This document shows positions 24,169 to 30,028 of a stretch of 34,950 nucleotides of DNA, in pieces; within the stretch, counting starts at the first letter, position 1; each line of letters opens with the position of its first letter. The notes beneath the pieces are model-generated. The model was not told where the DNA came from, made no database searches, and worked only from the letters and a program-made list of their open reading frames with translations. A program made the translations under genes and the position numbers. The stretch is from a virus: positions 1 through 34,950 of IMG/VR virus record IMGVR_UViG_3300025872_000155; one strand, given 5' to 3'.

Positions 24169-24171
24169 AGA

Positions 24172-25782
24172 CTAGATGCCGTACAAGCTCGCCGGTGGGG
24201 CGCCTCTATGGCGAAGACTTTCGCCCACTTCGGCAATGTGTTCGCTGCTGCGCGTGAGCATCGATGCCTGCCGCAGATGCGTCAGGGCTTGCGATACGGT
24301 GTCGACGAGGTCGTCATGTTTTCCTCGCGGGAACGTCGATGTCTGTCCGATTACCATCTCGGCCCACTGGCGGTCGGGCGCGAACACCATGCCCTCGGCG
24401 AACAGGTGCTGCACGGCGTAGACGCGCGCGACCTTGTCGAGCATGCCGGGGTTGACGAGCTGCACGGCGAAGCCGTCGTAACCGAAGAGGCGGCGCAGCT
24501 CCTGCGCGACGCTGTGCCCTGCGGCCTTGTCTTCGATCAGCAGCCGGTCGACCTTCATCTCCTTGCAAGTCTTCTGCACGCGCAGCACGAGGTCGTGCAG
24601 TTCGAGACGTTCCTGCCACGCGTTCATCAGCATGACCTTCGGCGCTTGATTGCCGTAGTCACGCGGATCGACGCTGGTCAGGCGCTCGCCTCGGATGACC
24701 TGCTTCGACGGCTGCGCAACGGTGTCGGACGTGAAGATGCCCCACACGGTGAGCGCGCTGAAGTCGTTCTCCTGCTTCGTCGTGAAGGCGGTGTCGAGGC
24801 TCGCGATGACGTAATCGAACTGCGGGAAGTGCGGCGCGTCGTGCAACTGCCACCAGTCGCGCTTGATGATGCCGCCGCCCTTTGGCTCGGGGCGCTGCTG
24901 TAGTTGCCCTGCGGCCTTCCACGGGCCCAGCCGCTTCTTCAGCACCTCAACCTGCTCTTCGGCAAAGCGTTCGGGCCACAGCAGCTCGCCCGCCTCGGTG
25001 CGCGGGTCTTCCCACCCGATGCTGGTCGCGAAGCTGCGCTCGGGCTCGAACTCCATGGGCAGCATGAGATGCGTCCACCCCTCGTCAGTGTCGAGGATGT
25101 GGCCGGTCAGGTCTTCCTCGCCCAGCCGCTGCTGGATCACGATGTAGGCGCCGGTGCGCGCATCGTTGAGGCGGGTCGACATCGTGCCGTCCCACCACTC
25201 CTTCGTCGTCTCAATCAACGCCTCGGAGAGCGCCTCGTTGGCGGCGTTCGGGTCGTCGACCACGATGATGTTGCCGCCTTCACCAGTGACGCGCGCATCG
25301 ACGGCCGTGATCAGGCGTTCGCCGCGCTTGTCGTTTTGAAAGCGCCCCTTGGTGTTCTGATCGCCAACCAGTTGAAAGCGGGAGCCCCACAACTTCTGGT
25401 ACCACGGGCTCTCGATCAGGCGCCGCGTCTTCACGCTGTCGCGCATCGCCAGCGACATCGCGTAGGAGGCGTGTAGCAGCGGCACCTGCGGGCCTGATAC
25501 GGCGCTGATCTCGCGCTGCGTCCAGACCCACGCGGGGAAGCAGACGCTGACGATGCTGGACTTGCCACAGCGAGGCGGAATGTTGATCAGCAGCTTGCGG
25601 ATGTCACCGTCGACGACCGCTTCGAGGTGCTCGCACATGGCTTCGAGCGGCCACCCGTGTGTGAACGGCGACGGGTCAACGTACTTCCAAGCCTTCTGCA
25701 CGAACTCGTAGAGCGACGTCTCGCACTCGACGCGCTCGATCTCGCGTAGCGTCTCAAACGGGTTGAGGTCCGCTAGGTTCAT
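24172..25782 (-). CDS. terL: Terminase large subunit
   Basis: A 536-aa protein of usual length. ATPase: Walker A PPRCGKSS at 69-76 and Walker B IIVVDDP at 172-178. Nuclease: D330 in SLDTAF, D418 in LLIEDKAAGHS, and D490/D491 in KHDDLVDTVSQAL, which together form the RNaseH-like metal site. It pumps DNA into the procapsid through the portal and cuts the concatemer. Its ATG overlaps the stop of a 37-aa gene (ATGA), so it is translationally coupled. The closest type in memory is the psiM2 ORF9-like terminase group (TIGR01630). Confidence 0.97.
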   Translation of the reverse strand: MNLADLNPFETLREIERVECETSLYEFVQKAWKYVDPSPFTHGWPLEAMCEHLEAVVDGDIRKLLINIPPRCGKSSIVSVCFPAWVWTQREISAVSGPQVPLLHASYAMSLAMRDSVKTRRLIESPWYQKLWGSRFQLVGDQNTKGRFQNDKRGERLITAVDARVTGEGGNIIVVDDPNAANEALSEALIETTKEWWDGTMSTRLNDARTGAYIVIQQRLGEEDLTGHILDTDEGWTHLMLPMEFEPERSFATSIGWEDPRTEAGELLWPERFAEEQVEVLKKRLGPWKAAGQLQQRPEPKGGGIIKRDWWQLHDAPHFPQFDYVIASLDTAFTTKQENDFSALTVWGIFTSDTVAQPSKQVIRGERLTSVDPRDYGNQAPKVMLMNAWQERLELHDLVLRVQKTCKEMKVDRLLIEDKAAGHSVAQELRRLFGYDGFAVQLVNPGMLDKVARVYAVQHLFAEGMVFAPDRQWAEMVIGQTSTFPRGKHDDLVDTVSQALTHLRQASMLTRSSEHIAEVGESLRHRGAPPASLYGI

Positions 25783-25892
25783 GCTCGCTTACGGCGAGTG
25801 CGCGACGGTGTGTTGGCTTGCACGCGCTTCGCGATCTCCTCGCGCAAGTGCCAGTGGTCGTAGTACGACTGGCGTATCTCGGCGGCTGTCAA
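25779..25892 (-). CDS. Very small basic protein with TTG start (37 aa)
   Basis: A 37-aa frame from TTG 25892-25890 to TGA 25781-25779. The TTG overlaps the stop of the zinc-binding small gene (TTGA) and its stop overlaps the TerL start (ATGA), so it exactly bridges two real genes. The product begins MTAAEIRQSYYDHWHLREEI and has a basic tail ending RTRRKRA. An Arg-rich tail in the gene directly before TerL would fit DNA or RNA binding, but that is inference. The longer frame to 26012 is antisense-like Arg/Pro filler. Confidence 0.55.
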   Translation of the reverse strand: MTAAEIRQSYYDHWHLREEIAKRVQANTPSRTRRKRA

Positions 25893-26071
25893 GGTTTGGC
25901 CTCGAAATACTGAGCGCGAGGTCCGCAGAGTTCCCTGCCGGCCTGCGGCGGCCCGTGCCGCTCGGCGTGGCAGTACAGCGGGCCGGTCGGCGGATCGACA
26001 GGGCGGCCGCACATGACGAGGCCGTCGCTGTTGACCCAGTGGTGCGTGCAGTTAACGCAGTAGGGCTCCAT
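25889..26071 (-). CDS. Small cysteine-rich putative zinc-binding protein (60 aa)
   Basis: The product begins MEPYCVNCTHHW and continues with VMCGRPVDPPTGPLYCHAER. Several Cys/His in C-x2-C-x2-HH, C and C-H spacing suggest one zinc site. ATG 26071 is used, because it overlaps the upstream stop by one base (TGATG); a GTG three bases upstream is also possible. I have seen small phage proteins of this CVNC...C...C type, but none with a known function. It belongs to a run of six very small genes between TerS and TerL. Confidence 0.65.
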   Translation of the reverse strand: MEPYCVNCTHHWVNSDGLVMCGRPVDPPTGPLYCHAERHGPPQAGRELCGPRAQYFEAKP

Positions 26072-26352
26072 CACGACACCTCGACGCGGGGAACGTGCGG
26101 CGTGGTCGGCGCGACGAACACCCAGCCGGCGGCGACAAGCGCGGCGAGGCCGTGAAAAGCCTCCTGCACCAGTTTTGAGCGCATCTCACCGTCCAGCTCG
26201 TCCCACTCGACGATGCGCAGCCTGCCTGCGCTGGAATCGCGATAGCGGCCCTTGCCGTCATCATCGCCGGCTGCCGGGCGCGCCCACCCATTCGCGGCGT
26301 AAGTGCCTTTCGCGGCCTGCTCGGCCATCGTCAACAGCAGCGTGTGGTTCAT
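26071..26352 (-). CDS. Small phage protein (93 aa), unknown function
   Basis: A 93-aa protein with an N-terminal helix (NHTLLLTMAEQAAKGTY), a charged middle (GDDDGKGRYRDSSAGRLRIV) and a hydrophobic C-terminal helix-strand (HGLAALVAAGWVFVAP). The hydrophobic part is too short and broken to be a sure membrane segment. It overlaps both neighbours by ATGA/TGATG. Not recognised. Confidence 0.6.
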   Translation of the reverse strand: MNHTLLLTMAEQAAKGTYAANGWARPAAGDDDGKGRYRDSSAGRLRIVEWDELDGEMRSKLVQEAFHGLAALVAAGWVFVAPTTPHVPRVEVS

Positions 26353-26588
26353 TGCAGCCTCGTGAAATCGCCCGCGTAGTACATTCCGTAGAGCACGTCA
26401 GGCGCGTAGGGGCTGCTCATCAGCGCCTCAAAGGCCGCGCGCTGCCTGCTGCTGCGCCCGTCGGTGATCTGGGCGTAGCAGGCGCCGGTCGCCTCCTCCC
26501 AGCCCACCTCGACGCCCGCGCGCATGGCGGCGCGTAGCAGCTCGGGGGCAGGCAGGACAGGCACCTTCACGGCGCAAGCGTACATCAT
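26349..26588 (-). CDS. Small phage protein (79 aa), unknown function
   Basis: The start is taken at ATG 26588, which overlaps the upstream stop (ATGA); a second ATG follows directly and a TTG lies at 26606. The product has LLRAAMRAGVEVGWEEATGA and SRQRAAFEALMSSPYAPDVL, two helices with no known motif. The end overlaps the next gene. Role unknown. Confidence 0.55.
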   Translation of the reverse strand: MMYACAVKVPVLPAPELLRAAMRAGVEVGWEEATGACYAQITDGRSSRQRAAFEALMSSPYAPDVLYGMYYAGDFTRLQ

Positions 26589-26779
26589 TCGACGGCCCTG
26601 AAACAATGCCAGAGAGCGTATTCGTCGAGGTAGCCCTCGACGTCGAAGGTGCCGCGAAGCTGTGTCAGCGCCATGAACAGCGGCAGCAAGACAGGCAGGT
26701 TATCAGCCGCGACCGCCTCGGGCACGAACTCGTAGACGCCGGCGCCGATGTGGAACTTCAGGTCGCTAACGGCTCTCAT
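26585..26779 (-). CDS. Small phage protein (64 aa), unknown function
   Basis: The start is ATG 26779, overlapping the upstream stop by one base (TGATG); the frame is open to 26830 but the extension overlaps the upstream gene and looks like filler. The product reads MRAVSDLKFHIGAGVYEFVP then a leucine-rich helix (LPVLLPLFMALTQLRGTF) and YLDEYALWHCF. Not recognised. Confidence 0.55.
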   Translation of the reverse strand: MRAVSDLKFHIGAGVYEFVPEAVAADNLPVLLPLFMALTQLRGTFDVEGYLDEYALWHCFRAVE

Positions 26780-27009
26780 CACACTGTCACCCGTATGCAG
26801 TAATCCTCGCCGCTTTCGCGGTACACGCAATGTATTGCTTCCAGCATCTGTTCAAATCCAATTGATGTCATCGACGTGATGGTCCCCTCCGAAACAGTGT
26901 GGCCGCCGCTCACGACTTTGAAGCGAAGCGTGATGGGGATGTTTGCAACGGTAAGCGGCGCCACTGCAAGCGCGGGCGCCCCGACAATCAAAGCCCGACG
27001 ATTAAACAT
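26779..27009 (-). CDS. Small exported protein with Tat-like signal peptide
   Basis: A 76-aa protein. ATG 27009 is chosen because GAGGAG lies eight bases upstream, inside the end of terS; a TTG at 27015 is too close to it. The N-terminus MFNRRALIVGAPALAVAPL has twin arginines, then a hydrophobic stretch and an Ala-x-Ala-like region, as in Tat or Sec signals. The mature part would be about 50 residues (TLRFKVVSGGHTVSEGTITS). A secreted protein among packaging genes is odd. It might act in the periplasm during infection, for example in entry exclusion or envelope change, but nothing proves it. Confidence 0.6.
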   Translation of the reverse strand: MFNRRALIVGAPALAVAPLTVANIPITLRFKVVSGGHTVSEGTITSMTSIGFEQMLEAIHCVYRESGEDYCIRVTV

Positions 27010-27011
27010 TT

Positions 27012-27578
27012 TCAACGCTCCTCCTCGGTCTTTCCCTTCGTCGCCTGCAGCAGAATTTGTTTGAGCTGGTCGCGCTGCTCGGGGTCGAGCGCGAGCACGT
27101 CGATCCGCGTCGCCTGCGTCTCGATGGGCCCGCCGTCCTTGCCTGTCAGCTCGGTGATGATCTTCTCGCCGTAGACCCTCGGCAAAACCTTACCCAGCAG
27201 CCACTTGCGCGTGTCGATGCGCAAGCGCGACCGCATGATGTGTTCCATGTCGGGCTTCAACGATCCGTCCTCGTCGACGTAGTAGTCGCCGCGCTTGTCG
27301 CGCGCGATCTCGTCGAGGTCGTCCGCCCAGCCGAGGGCCATCAGGTGCCGGGCACGTGCGTAGGCGTCCGCGAAACCTTGATGATTGTCAAGCACCCATG
27401 TATAGACCGTCTGCCGCGCGATCCCGATATCGCGACAAACCGTCATCAGCGGCTCTCCTTCTGCGATCCTCCGACAGATTTCGGCCGCGACTGCGGCCGA
27501 GTATGTGTCTTCCGGGCGCCCGTTACGTGGGCGTTGCCGAACCCCTTGACGACCAGCGCGCCCCAGAGGGCGAACCAT
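27012..27578 (-). CDS. terS: Terminase small subunit
   Basis: A 188-aa protein from ATG 27578. An N-terminal HTH is clear: RPEDTYSAAVAAEICRRIAE, then PLMTVCRDIGIARQTVYTW. A helical body follows (DDLDEIARDKRGDYYV, RLRIDTRKWLLGKVLPRVYG) with EKIITELTGKDG and a C-terminal helix. This matches DNA-recognition subunits of the terminase. The start is ambiguous: the longer form keeps the HTH but overlaps the membrane-protein gene by about 130 bases. An in-frame ATG at 27446 has a good AAGGAG and overlaps that gene's stop by one base, but would cut the HTH. Upstream frames extend to 27722. Confidence 0.8.
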   Translation of the reverse strand: MVRPLGRAGRQGVRQRPRNGRPEDTYSAAVAAEICRRIAEGEPLMTVCRDIGIARQTVYTWVLDNHQGFADAYARARHLMALGWADDLDEIARDKRGDYYVDEDGSLKPDMEHIMRSRLRIDTRKWLLGKVLPRVYGEKIITELTGKDGGPIETQATRIDVLALDPEQRDQLKQILLQATKGKTEEER

Positions 27579-27658
27579 ATCGGCCACATCAGCGGCAGGA
27601 GCAGGATCAGCACCAGCGTCGGCAGGGCGAGCATTACGGCGAGCCATCGCCAGATCAC
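27446..27658 (-). CDS. Small membrane protein overlapping terS
   Basis: A 70-aa protein. The N-terminus MIWRWLAVMLALPTLVLILL and the following PLMWPIWFALWGALVV form one or two transmembrane segments; the remainder is basic and polar (THTRPQSRPKSVGG). ATG 27658 overlaps the stop of the HTH gene (ATGA). The last third shares DNA with terS in another frame. It could be a small inner-membrane effector such as a superinfection or holin-like protein; the sequence does not decide. Confidence 0.6.
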   Translation of the reverse strand: MIWRWLAVMLALPTLVLILLLPLMWPIWFALWGALVVKGFGNAHVTGARKTHTRPQSRPKSVGGSQKESR

Positions 27659-27846
27659 GCTCGCGCCTTGAGAAGCTCAAGCATCGCCACGACCGACCGG
27701 GGGACCGGCGTCGTGCCCGCAAGCCACCGATACACCGTGCGACTGCTCACCCCCGCGAGCACGGCGAGTTCGCTGTTCAAAATATCCATTTCGTCGAGCA
27801 GCCGCGCCAGATGCAGCGGCGTCAGGTCAGTGGCAATCTCAGTCAT
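27655..27846 (-). CDS. Small HTH DNA-binding protein
   Basis: A 63-aa protein with one XRE-like helix-turn-helix: LNSELAVLAGVSSRTVYRWL at residues 23-42, followed by AGTTPVPRSVVAMLELLKA. Small single-HTH proteins of this kind are frequent in phages of GC-rich proteobacteria and probably regulate transcription. The ATG lies only 23 bases after a terminator, with no clear Shine-Dalgarno, so expression may depend on read-through or a promoter within the terminator region. It begins the coupled chain that leads to terS. Confidence 0.75.
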   Translation of the reverse strand: MTEIATDLTPLHLARLLDEMDILNSELAVLAGVSSRTVYRWLAGTTPVPRSVVAMLELLKARA

Positions 27847-27870
27847 GCTGGCAATCTACGCCAAAACGAC

Positions 27871-27899
27871 AAAAAGCGCCAGCCCTTCGGCTGGCGCTT
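27871..27899 (-). terminator. Rho-independent terminator, leftward
   Basis: An 11-bp perfect stem (27874-27884 with 27889-27899) closes a four-base loop (CTTC on plus, GAAG on minus) and is followed on the minus strand by a run of T starting within the stem (27875-27871). It lies 15 bases after the stop of the 93-aa gene. On the plus strand the T-run is shorter, so the main direction is leftward. Confidence 0.85.
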
Positions 27900-27914
27900 T
27901 CTGAGACGACAGAA

Positions 27915-28196
27915 CTACGCGATTTTCTGGTTCGCGCGGGCGGCGACCGTGATGCGCGAGGCGGTCGAGGTCTTGGTCGCCTCCGCGATCTGGGCCTCCG
28001 TCAGCCAGCCCTTCACCATCGCGGTATCGAGGCGGCTCGTCTCGTAGGTCGTGACCTTGAGCGCGAACTTGGTGCCCGCGACCTCCTCGACGCCGAGGTC
28101 CATGATCTTCGCCTTGAGGATGGCGACGGTCTTCTCCATCGCCTTGAGCTGCGCGACGGCGACGGCATACTCGTCAACGAACTTGCTGGTCTTCAT
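27915..28196 (-). CDS. Coiled-coil phage protein (93 aa), strongly expressed unit
   Basis: ATG 28196 is chosen because AGGAG lies six bases before it; the ATG at 28202 abuts the Shine-Dalgarno. The N-terminal half is helical (EYAVAVAQLKAMEKTVAILKAK), the second half has KVTTYETSRLDTAMVKGWLT and ends in a basic tail. The LDT..V..WL part resembles phage proteins near recombination or replication genes; role not known to me. The gene stands alone between a near-consensus promoter (28225-28253) and a strong terminator, so it is probably an abundant product. Confidence 0.7.
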   Translation of the reverse strand: MKTSKFVDEYAVAVAQLKAMEKTVAILKAKIMDLGVEEVAGTKFALKVTTYETSRLDTAMVKGWLTEAQIAEATKTSTASRITVAARANQKIA

Positions 28197-28224
28197 CTTC
28201 ATCTCCTATCCAATCGACACATCC

Positions 28225-28253
28225 CTTATACGGAAAAGTTATCCACATGTCAA
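28225..28253 (-). promoter_or_regulatory. Strong leftward sigma70-type promoter with DnaA box in the spacer
   Basis: On the minus strand TTGACA (28248-28253) and TATAAG (28225-28230) are 17 bases apart, close to consensus. The spacer contains TTATCCACA on the plus strand (28239-28247), a perfect match to the bacterial DnaA box. It drives the 93-aa gene and overlaps the end of the 66-aa HTH gene by four bases. Confidence 0.75.
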
Positions 28254-28450
28254 ATCGTCAATCTACTCCGCTTTCGCGGAGGGTGCCGGATAATCACCCC
28301 GTCAAACGGCACGCGCCGGTAGGTGCGCCGCCACTTGATATCCGCGATGGTGTGCTTCCACGTGCCGTGCGACATCGCAATCTCGCCGTAGGGGCGAACG
28401 TCGGCCAAGATTGAACGCACCTCGTCGTTACTGAATACCCTGCGTTTCAT
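28250..28450 (-). CDS. Single-HTH protein, paralogue of the upstream double-HTH protein
   Basis: A 66-aa protein. Residues 8-48 read NDEVRSILADVRPYGEIAMS then TWKHTIADIKWRRTYRRV, which align with residues 33-71 of the 164-aa protein upstream (VLADPRPYGEIA, TVAQIKARRLYAHV). So it is a one-domain relative arising by duplication. ATG 28450 overlaps the upstream stop (ATGA). Likely a DNA-binding protein, perhaps competing with or pairing with its larger relative. Confidence 0.7.
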   Translation of the reverse strand: MKRRVFSNDEVRSILADVRPYGEIAMSHGTWKHTIADIKWRRTYRRVPFDGVIIRHPPRKRSRLTI

Positions 28451-28941
28451 GCGCCCTCCAACTTCGCGAGCAGCGCCGCGCGCTCGTCGTCATACCGAGC
28501 CTTCAGCGCGCGCAGTTCGGCGCGTACTGTCTCGCGCGCCGACAACGGCGGCGTCAGATCGCGGGTGACATGCGTATACGCGAGGCCCTGCTTGATCCGG
28601 CGGACTGTGTGCTCGCTGACGCCGTGGTGGGCCGCAATCGCGCGCGATGAACCGGGGGAGAGATATATTTCCGCCACTTTCCCGGCATCGCCGCTGCGGG
28701 TGCCGCGAGGGATGTCGCCGGCGAACGAAACGTGCGCGTACAGCCGCCGCGCCTTGATCTGCGCAACCGTCTGATAGCTGACACCGTAGTCGTGCGCGAT
28801 CTCTCCATATGGCCGAGGATCGGCCAACACCTCTCGCACGACTTCGGCGGGCATCTTCTGGCGGCGCAGCGCCGCCGCTTCATCCACCTCCAACACTTCG
28901 AGCGCGTCTCGCGACCGCGCGACGACCCACGGATGCACCAT
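28447..28941 (-). CDS. Double-HTH DNA-binding protein, candidate regulator
   Basis: A 164-aa protein from ATG 28941, which has GGAGG nine bases upstream; the frame continues to 28992. Two HTH copies: residues 31-71 (PYGEIAHDYGVSYQTVAQIK, then YAHV) and 88-125 (IAAHHGVSEHTVRRIKQGLA, then YTHV), followed by a charged helix (ELRALKARYDDERAALLAKL) for dimerisation. The IAxxxGVSxxTVxxIKxxxxYxHV pattern is known from HTH domains linked to phage HNH endonucleases, but no nuclease is present here. It faces the rightward genes across a region with three operator-like repeats, so it is a candidate repressor (inference). Confidence 0.65.
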   Translation of the reverse strand: MVHPWVVARSRDALEVLEVDEAAALRRQKMPAEVVREVLADPRPYGEIAHDYGVSYQTVAQIKARRLYAHVSFAGDIPRGTRSGDAGKVAEIYLSPGSSRAIAAHHGVSEHTVRRIKQGLAYTHVTRDLTPPLSARETVRAELRALKARYDDERAALLAKLEGA

Positions 28942-28953
28942 GATAATAACCCT

Positions 28954-28966
28954 CCAGACTGTCTGG
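28954..28966. promoter_or_regulatory. Operator-like palindrome 1 (CCAGACTGTCTGG)
   Basis: A 13-bp perfect palindrome around a central T, 13 bases upstream of the leftward HTH gene start and just upstream of its Shine-Dalgarno. It shares the core CAGACTGTC with two sites in the same intergenic region. Confidence 0.55.
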
Positions 28967-29000
28967 GTATTTCCAGACCGAGCTTCAAGCACATTTCCTA

Positions 29001-29150
29001 TATCATTTAAAGAATACTAGCGCCACTCACTAGGTCCTACGCGCGTTTAGTATATTTAATTCTTTCTCGCGATATTTATGGAGTTAATAGAGACAAAAGA
29101 CCCCCGGCACTCGGAAAACGCCGGTTTTATTGACTTTTCATATAGGGGTC
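29001..29150. other. AT-rich divergent intergenic region
   Basis: No gene is visible between the leftward HTH gene (start 28941) and the rightward 239-aa gene (start 29307). Within this gap 29001-29100 has 35 G or C in 100 bases, much lower than the genes around it. It contains a minus-strand TATACT (29049-29054) without a good -35, and a small GCCGG stem followed by TTTTATT (29104-29130). It probably holds promoters; an origin is possible but nothing specific shows it. Confidence 0.5.
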
Positions 29151-29156
29151 ATAGTT

Positions 29157-29168
29157 CCAGACTGTCGG
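29157..29168. promoter_or_regulatory. Operator-like site 2 (CCAGACTGTCGG)
   Basis: Imperfect copy of the palindrome at 28954-28966, with the same CAGACTGTC core. It follows a CATAGT sequence (29150-29155) on the plus strand, the -10 type used by the repeated promoter cassette. Confidence 0.45.
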
Positions 29169-29251
29169 TCCGCACCCCCGGAAGGAGCGCCCCGACTGAC
29201 GTTTTGACGAGCGTTCGCTGCGGCTAACACGATTTCAGCCGTCTTTTTATG

Positions 29252-29282
29252 TTTGACAGACTGTCAAAATCGAAGGTATGAA
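29252..29282 (+). promoter_or_regulatory. Rightward promoter with operator palindrome over the -35 box
   Basis: A 17-bp perfect palindrome TTTGACAGACTGTCAAA (29252-29268) contains TTGACA (29253-29258) as a -35 box. TATGAA (29277-29282) lies 18 bases later as a moderate -10. The 239-aa gene starts 24 bases downstream. A protein binding this palindrome would block RNA polymerase. The palindrome also contains the CAGACTGTC core of sites 1 and 2. Confidence 0.6.
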
Positions 29283-29306
29283 GGGCTCCTCAGACAGGAG
29301 ATCGAC

Positions 29307-30026
29307 ATGGACATTGAAGCCCTTCTTTCCGCCGACGTCATCTACAACATCGACTACGTCGCGATGCGGGCCACTCTGAACCGGGCCCTTGAGAAGGCCA
29401 AGGCGGCCGCCTCGGACGTCTACCTCGCCATCCCCTACGAGGACCGTTGCACCGACGAGCTGTCGGCGCAGTACCACGGCACGATCTACCCGCATACGCT
29501 GCCGGGCTGGTTGAAGAAGCTACCGCAGTCGGTCAGCCCGACGCACGCCGCAGCCCTTGAAGCTTACCGGGCTCTCGAAGCCCTCGCCCCGATCTGCGCT
29601 AAATTCGTCGCCGCCAAGGGCCGCGTCGTGAAGGCCCGCAAGCCGTCGACCGCCGTCCGCAAGACCCCCGCGCGGACGCTTGATAACACCGGCACCTGCG
29701 CCTGCTGCGGCCAGAACGTGAAGCTCGACGGCGGCGTCATCGTCGCCCACGGCTACACGATCCGCTGGGGCTTTCAGTCGGGTTCCTGCTTCGGCGTCGG
29801 CTTTCGCCCCATCGAAGTGTCGGACGAGGGCCTGCGGGCCGCCCTGCAGGGCTTTGAGAGCCGGCTGGGCAAGGCCCGCCTCTCGCTGGAGTACGGCGCC
29901 CTGACGCGCCGCGAGCGGGCCGAGCTGGAGGGCCGCGTCAGCGGCTCGAAGGCGGCCATCGCGCACTACACGGCGGCGATCCGCGACTGGGCCCCCCGCC
30001 CCCTCCCCACCGAAAAGAGGAGTTAG
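29307..30026 (+). CDS. Phage protein with CxCC zinc-binding-like motif, upstream of mom-like gene
   Basis: A 239-aa protein from ATG 29307 with GGAG eight bases upstream; the frame is open from 29253 but that part is promoter DNA. The N-terminal 120 residues are helical. A basic linker leads to a compact domain: NTGTCACCGQNVKLDGG, VAHGYTIRWGFQSGSCFGVG and FRPIEVSDEGL, with C131, C133, C134, H148 and C161 as possible metal ligands. I recall similar domains in phage and plasmid proteins without known function. The C-terminal region is helical (ERAELEGRVSGSKAAIAHYT). It ends two bases before the mom-like gene and carries that gene's Shine-Dalgarno, so they form one operon. Confidence 0.7.
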   Translation: MDIEALLSADVIYNIDYVAMRATLNRALEKAKAAASDVYLAIPYEDRCTDELSAQYHGTIYPHTLPGWLKKLPQSVSPTHAAALEAYRALEALAPICAKFVAAKGRVVKARKPSTAVRKTPARTLDNTGTCACCGQNVKLDGGVIVAHGYTIRWGFQSGSCFGVGFRPIEVSDEGLRAALQGFESRLGKARLSLEYGALTRRERAELEGRVSGSKAAIAHYTAAIRDWAPRPLPTEKRS

Positions 30027-30028
30027 AC

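Noticed and set aside
29104-29130. Possible plus-strand terminator (CCGGC/GCCGG then TTTTATT)
   Set aside because: The stem is only five pairs with a long loop, and no plus-strand gene lies upstream that would need it.
29001-29150. Replication origin in the AT-rich intergenic region
   Set aside because: AT-rich only; no iterons, and the only DnaA box seen is outside it at 28239-28247. A promoter region explains it better.
29253-29306. N-terminal extension of the 239-aa gene from an upstream start
   Set aside because: These codons cover the -35/-10 region and the operator palindrome; ATG 29307 has a good Shine-Dalgarno.
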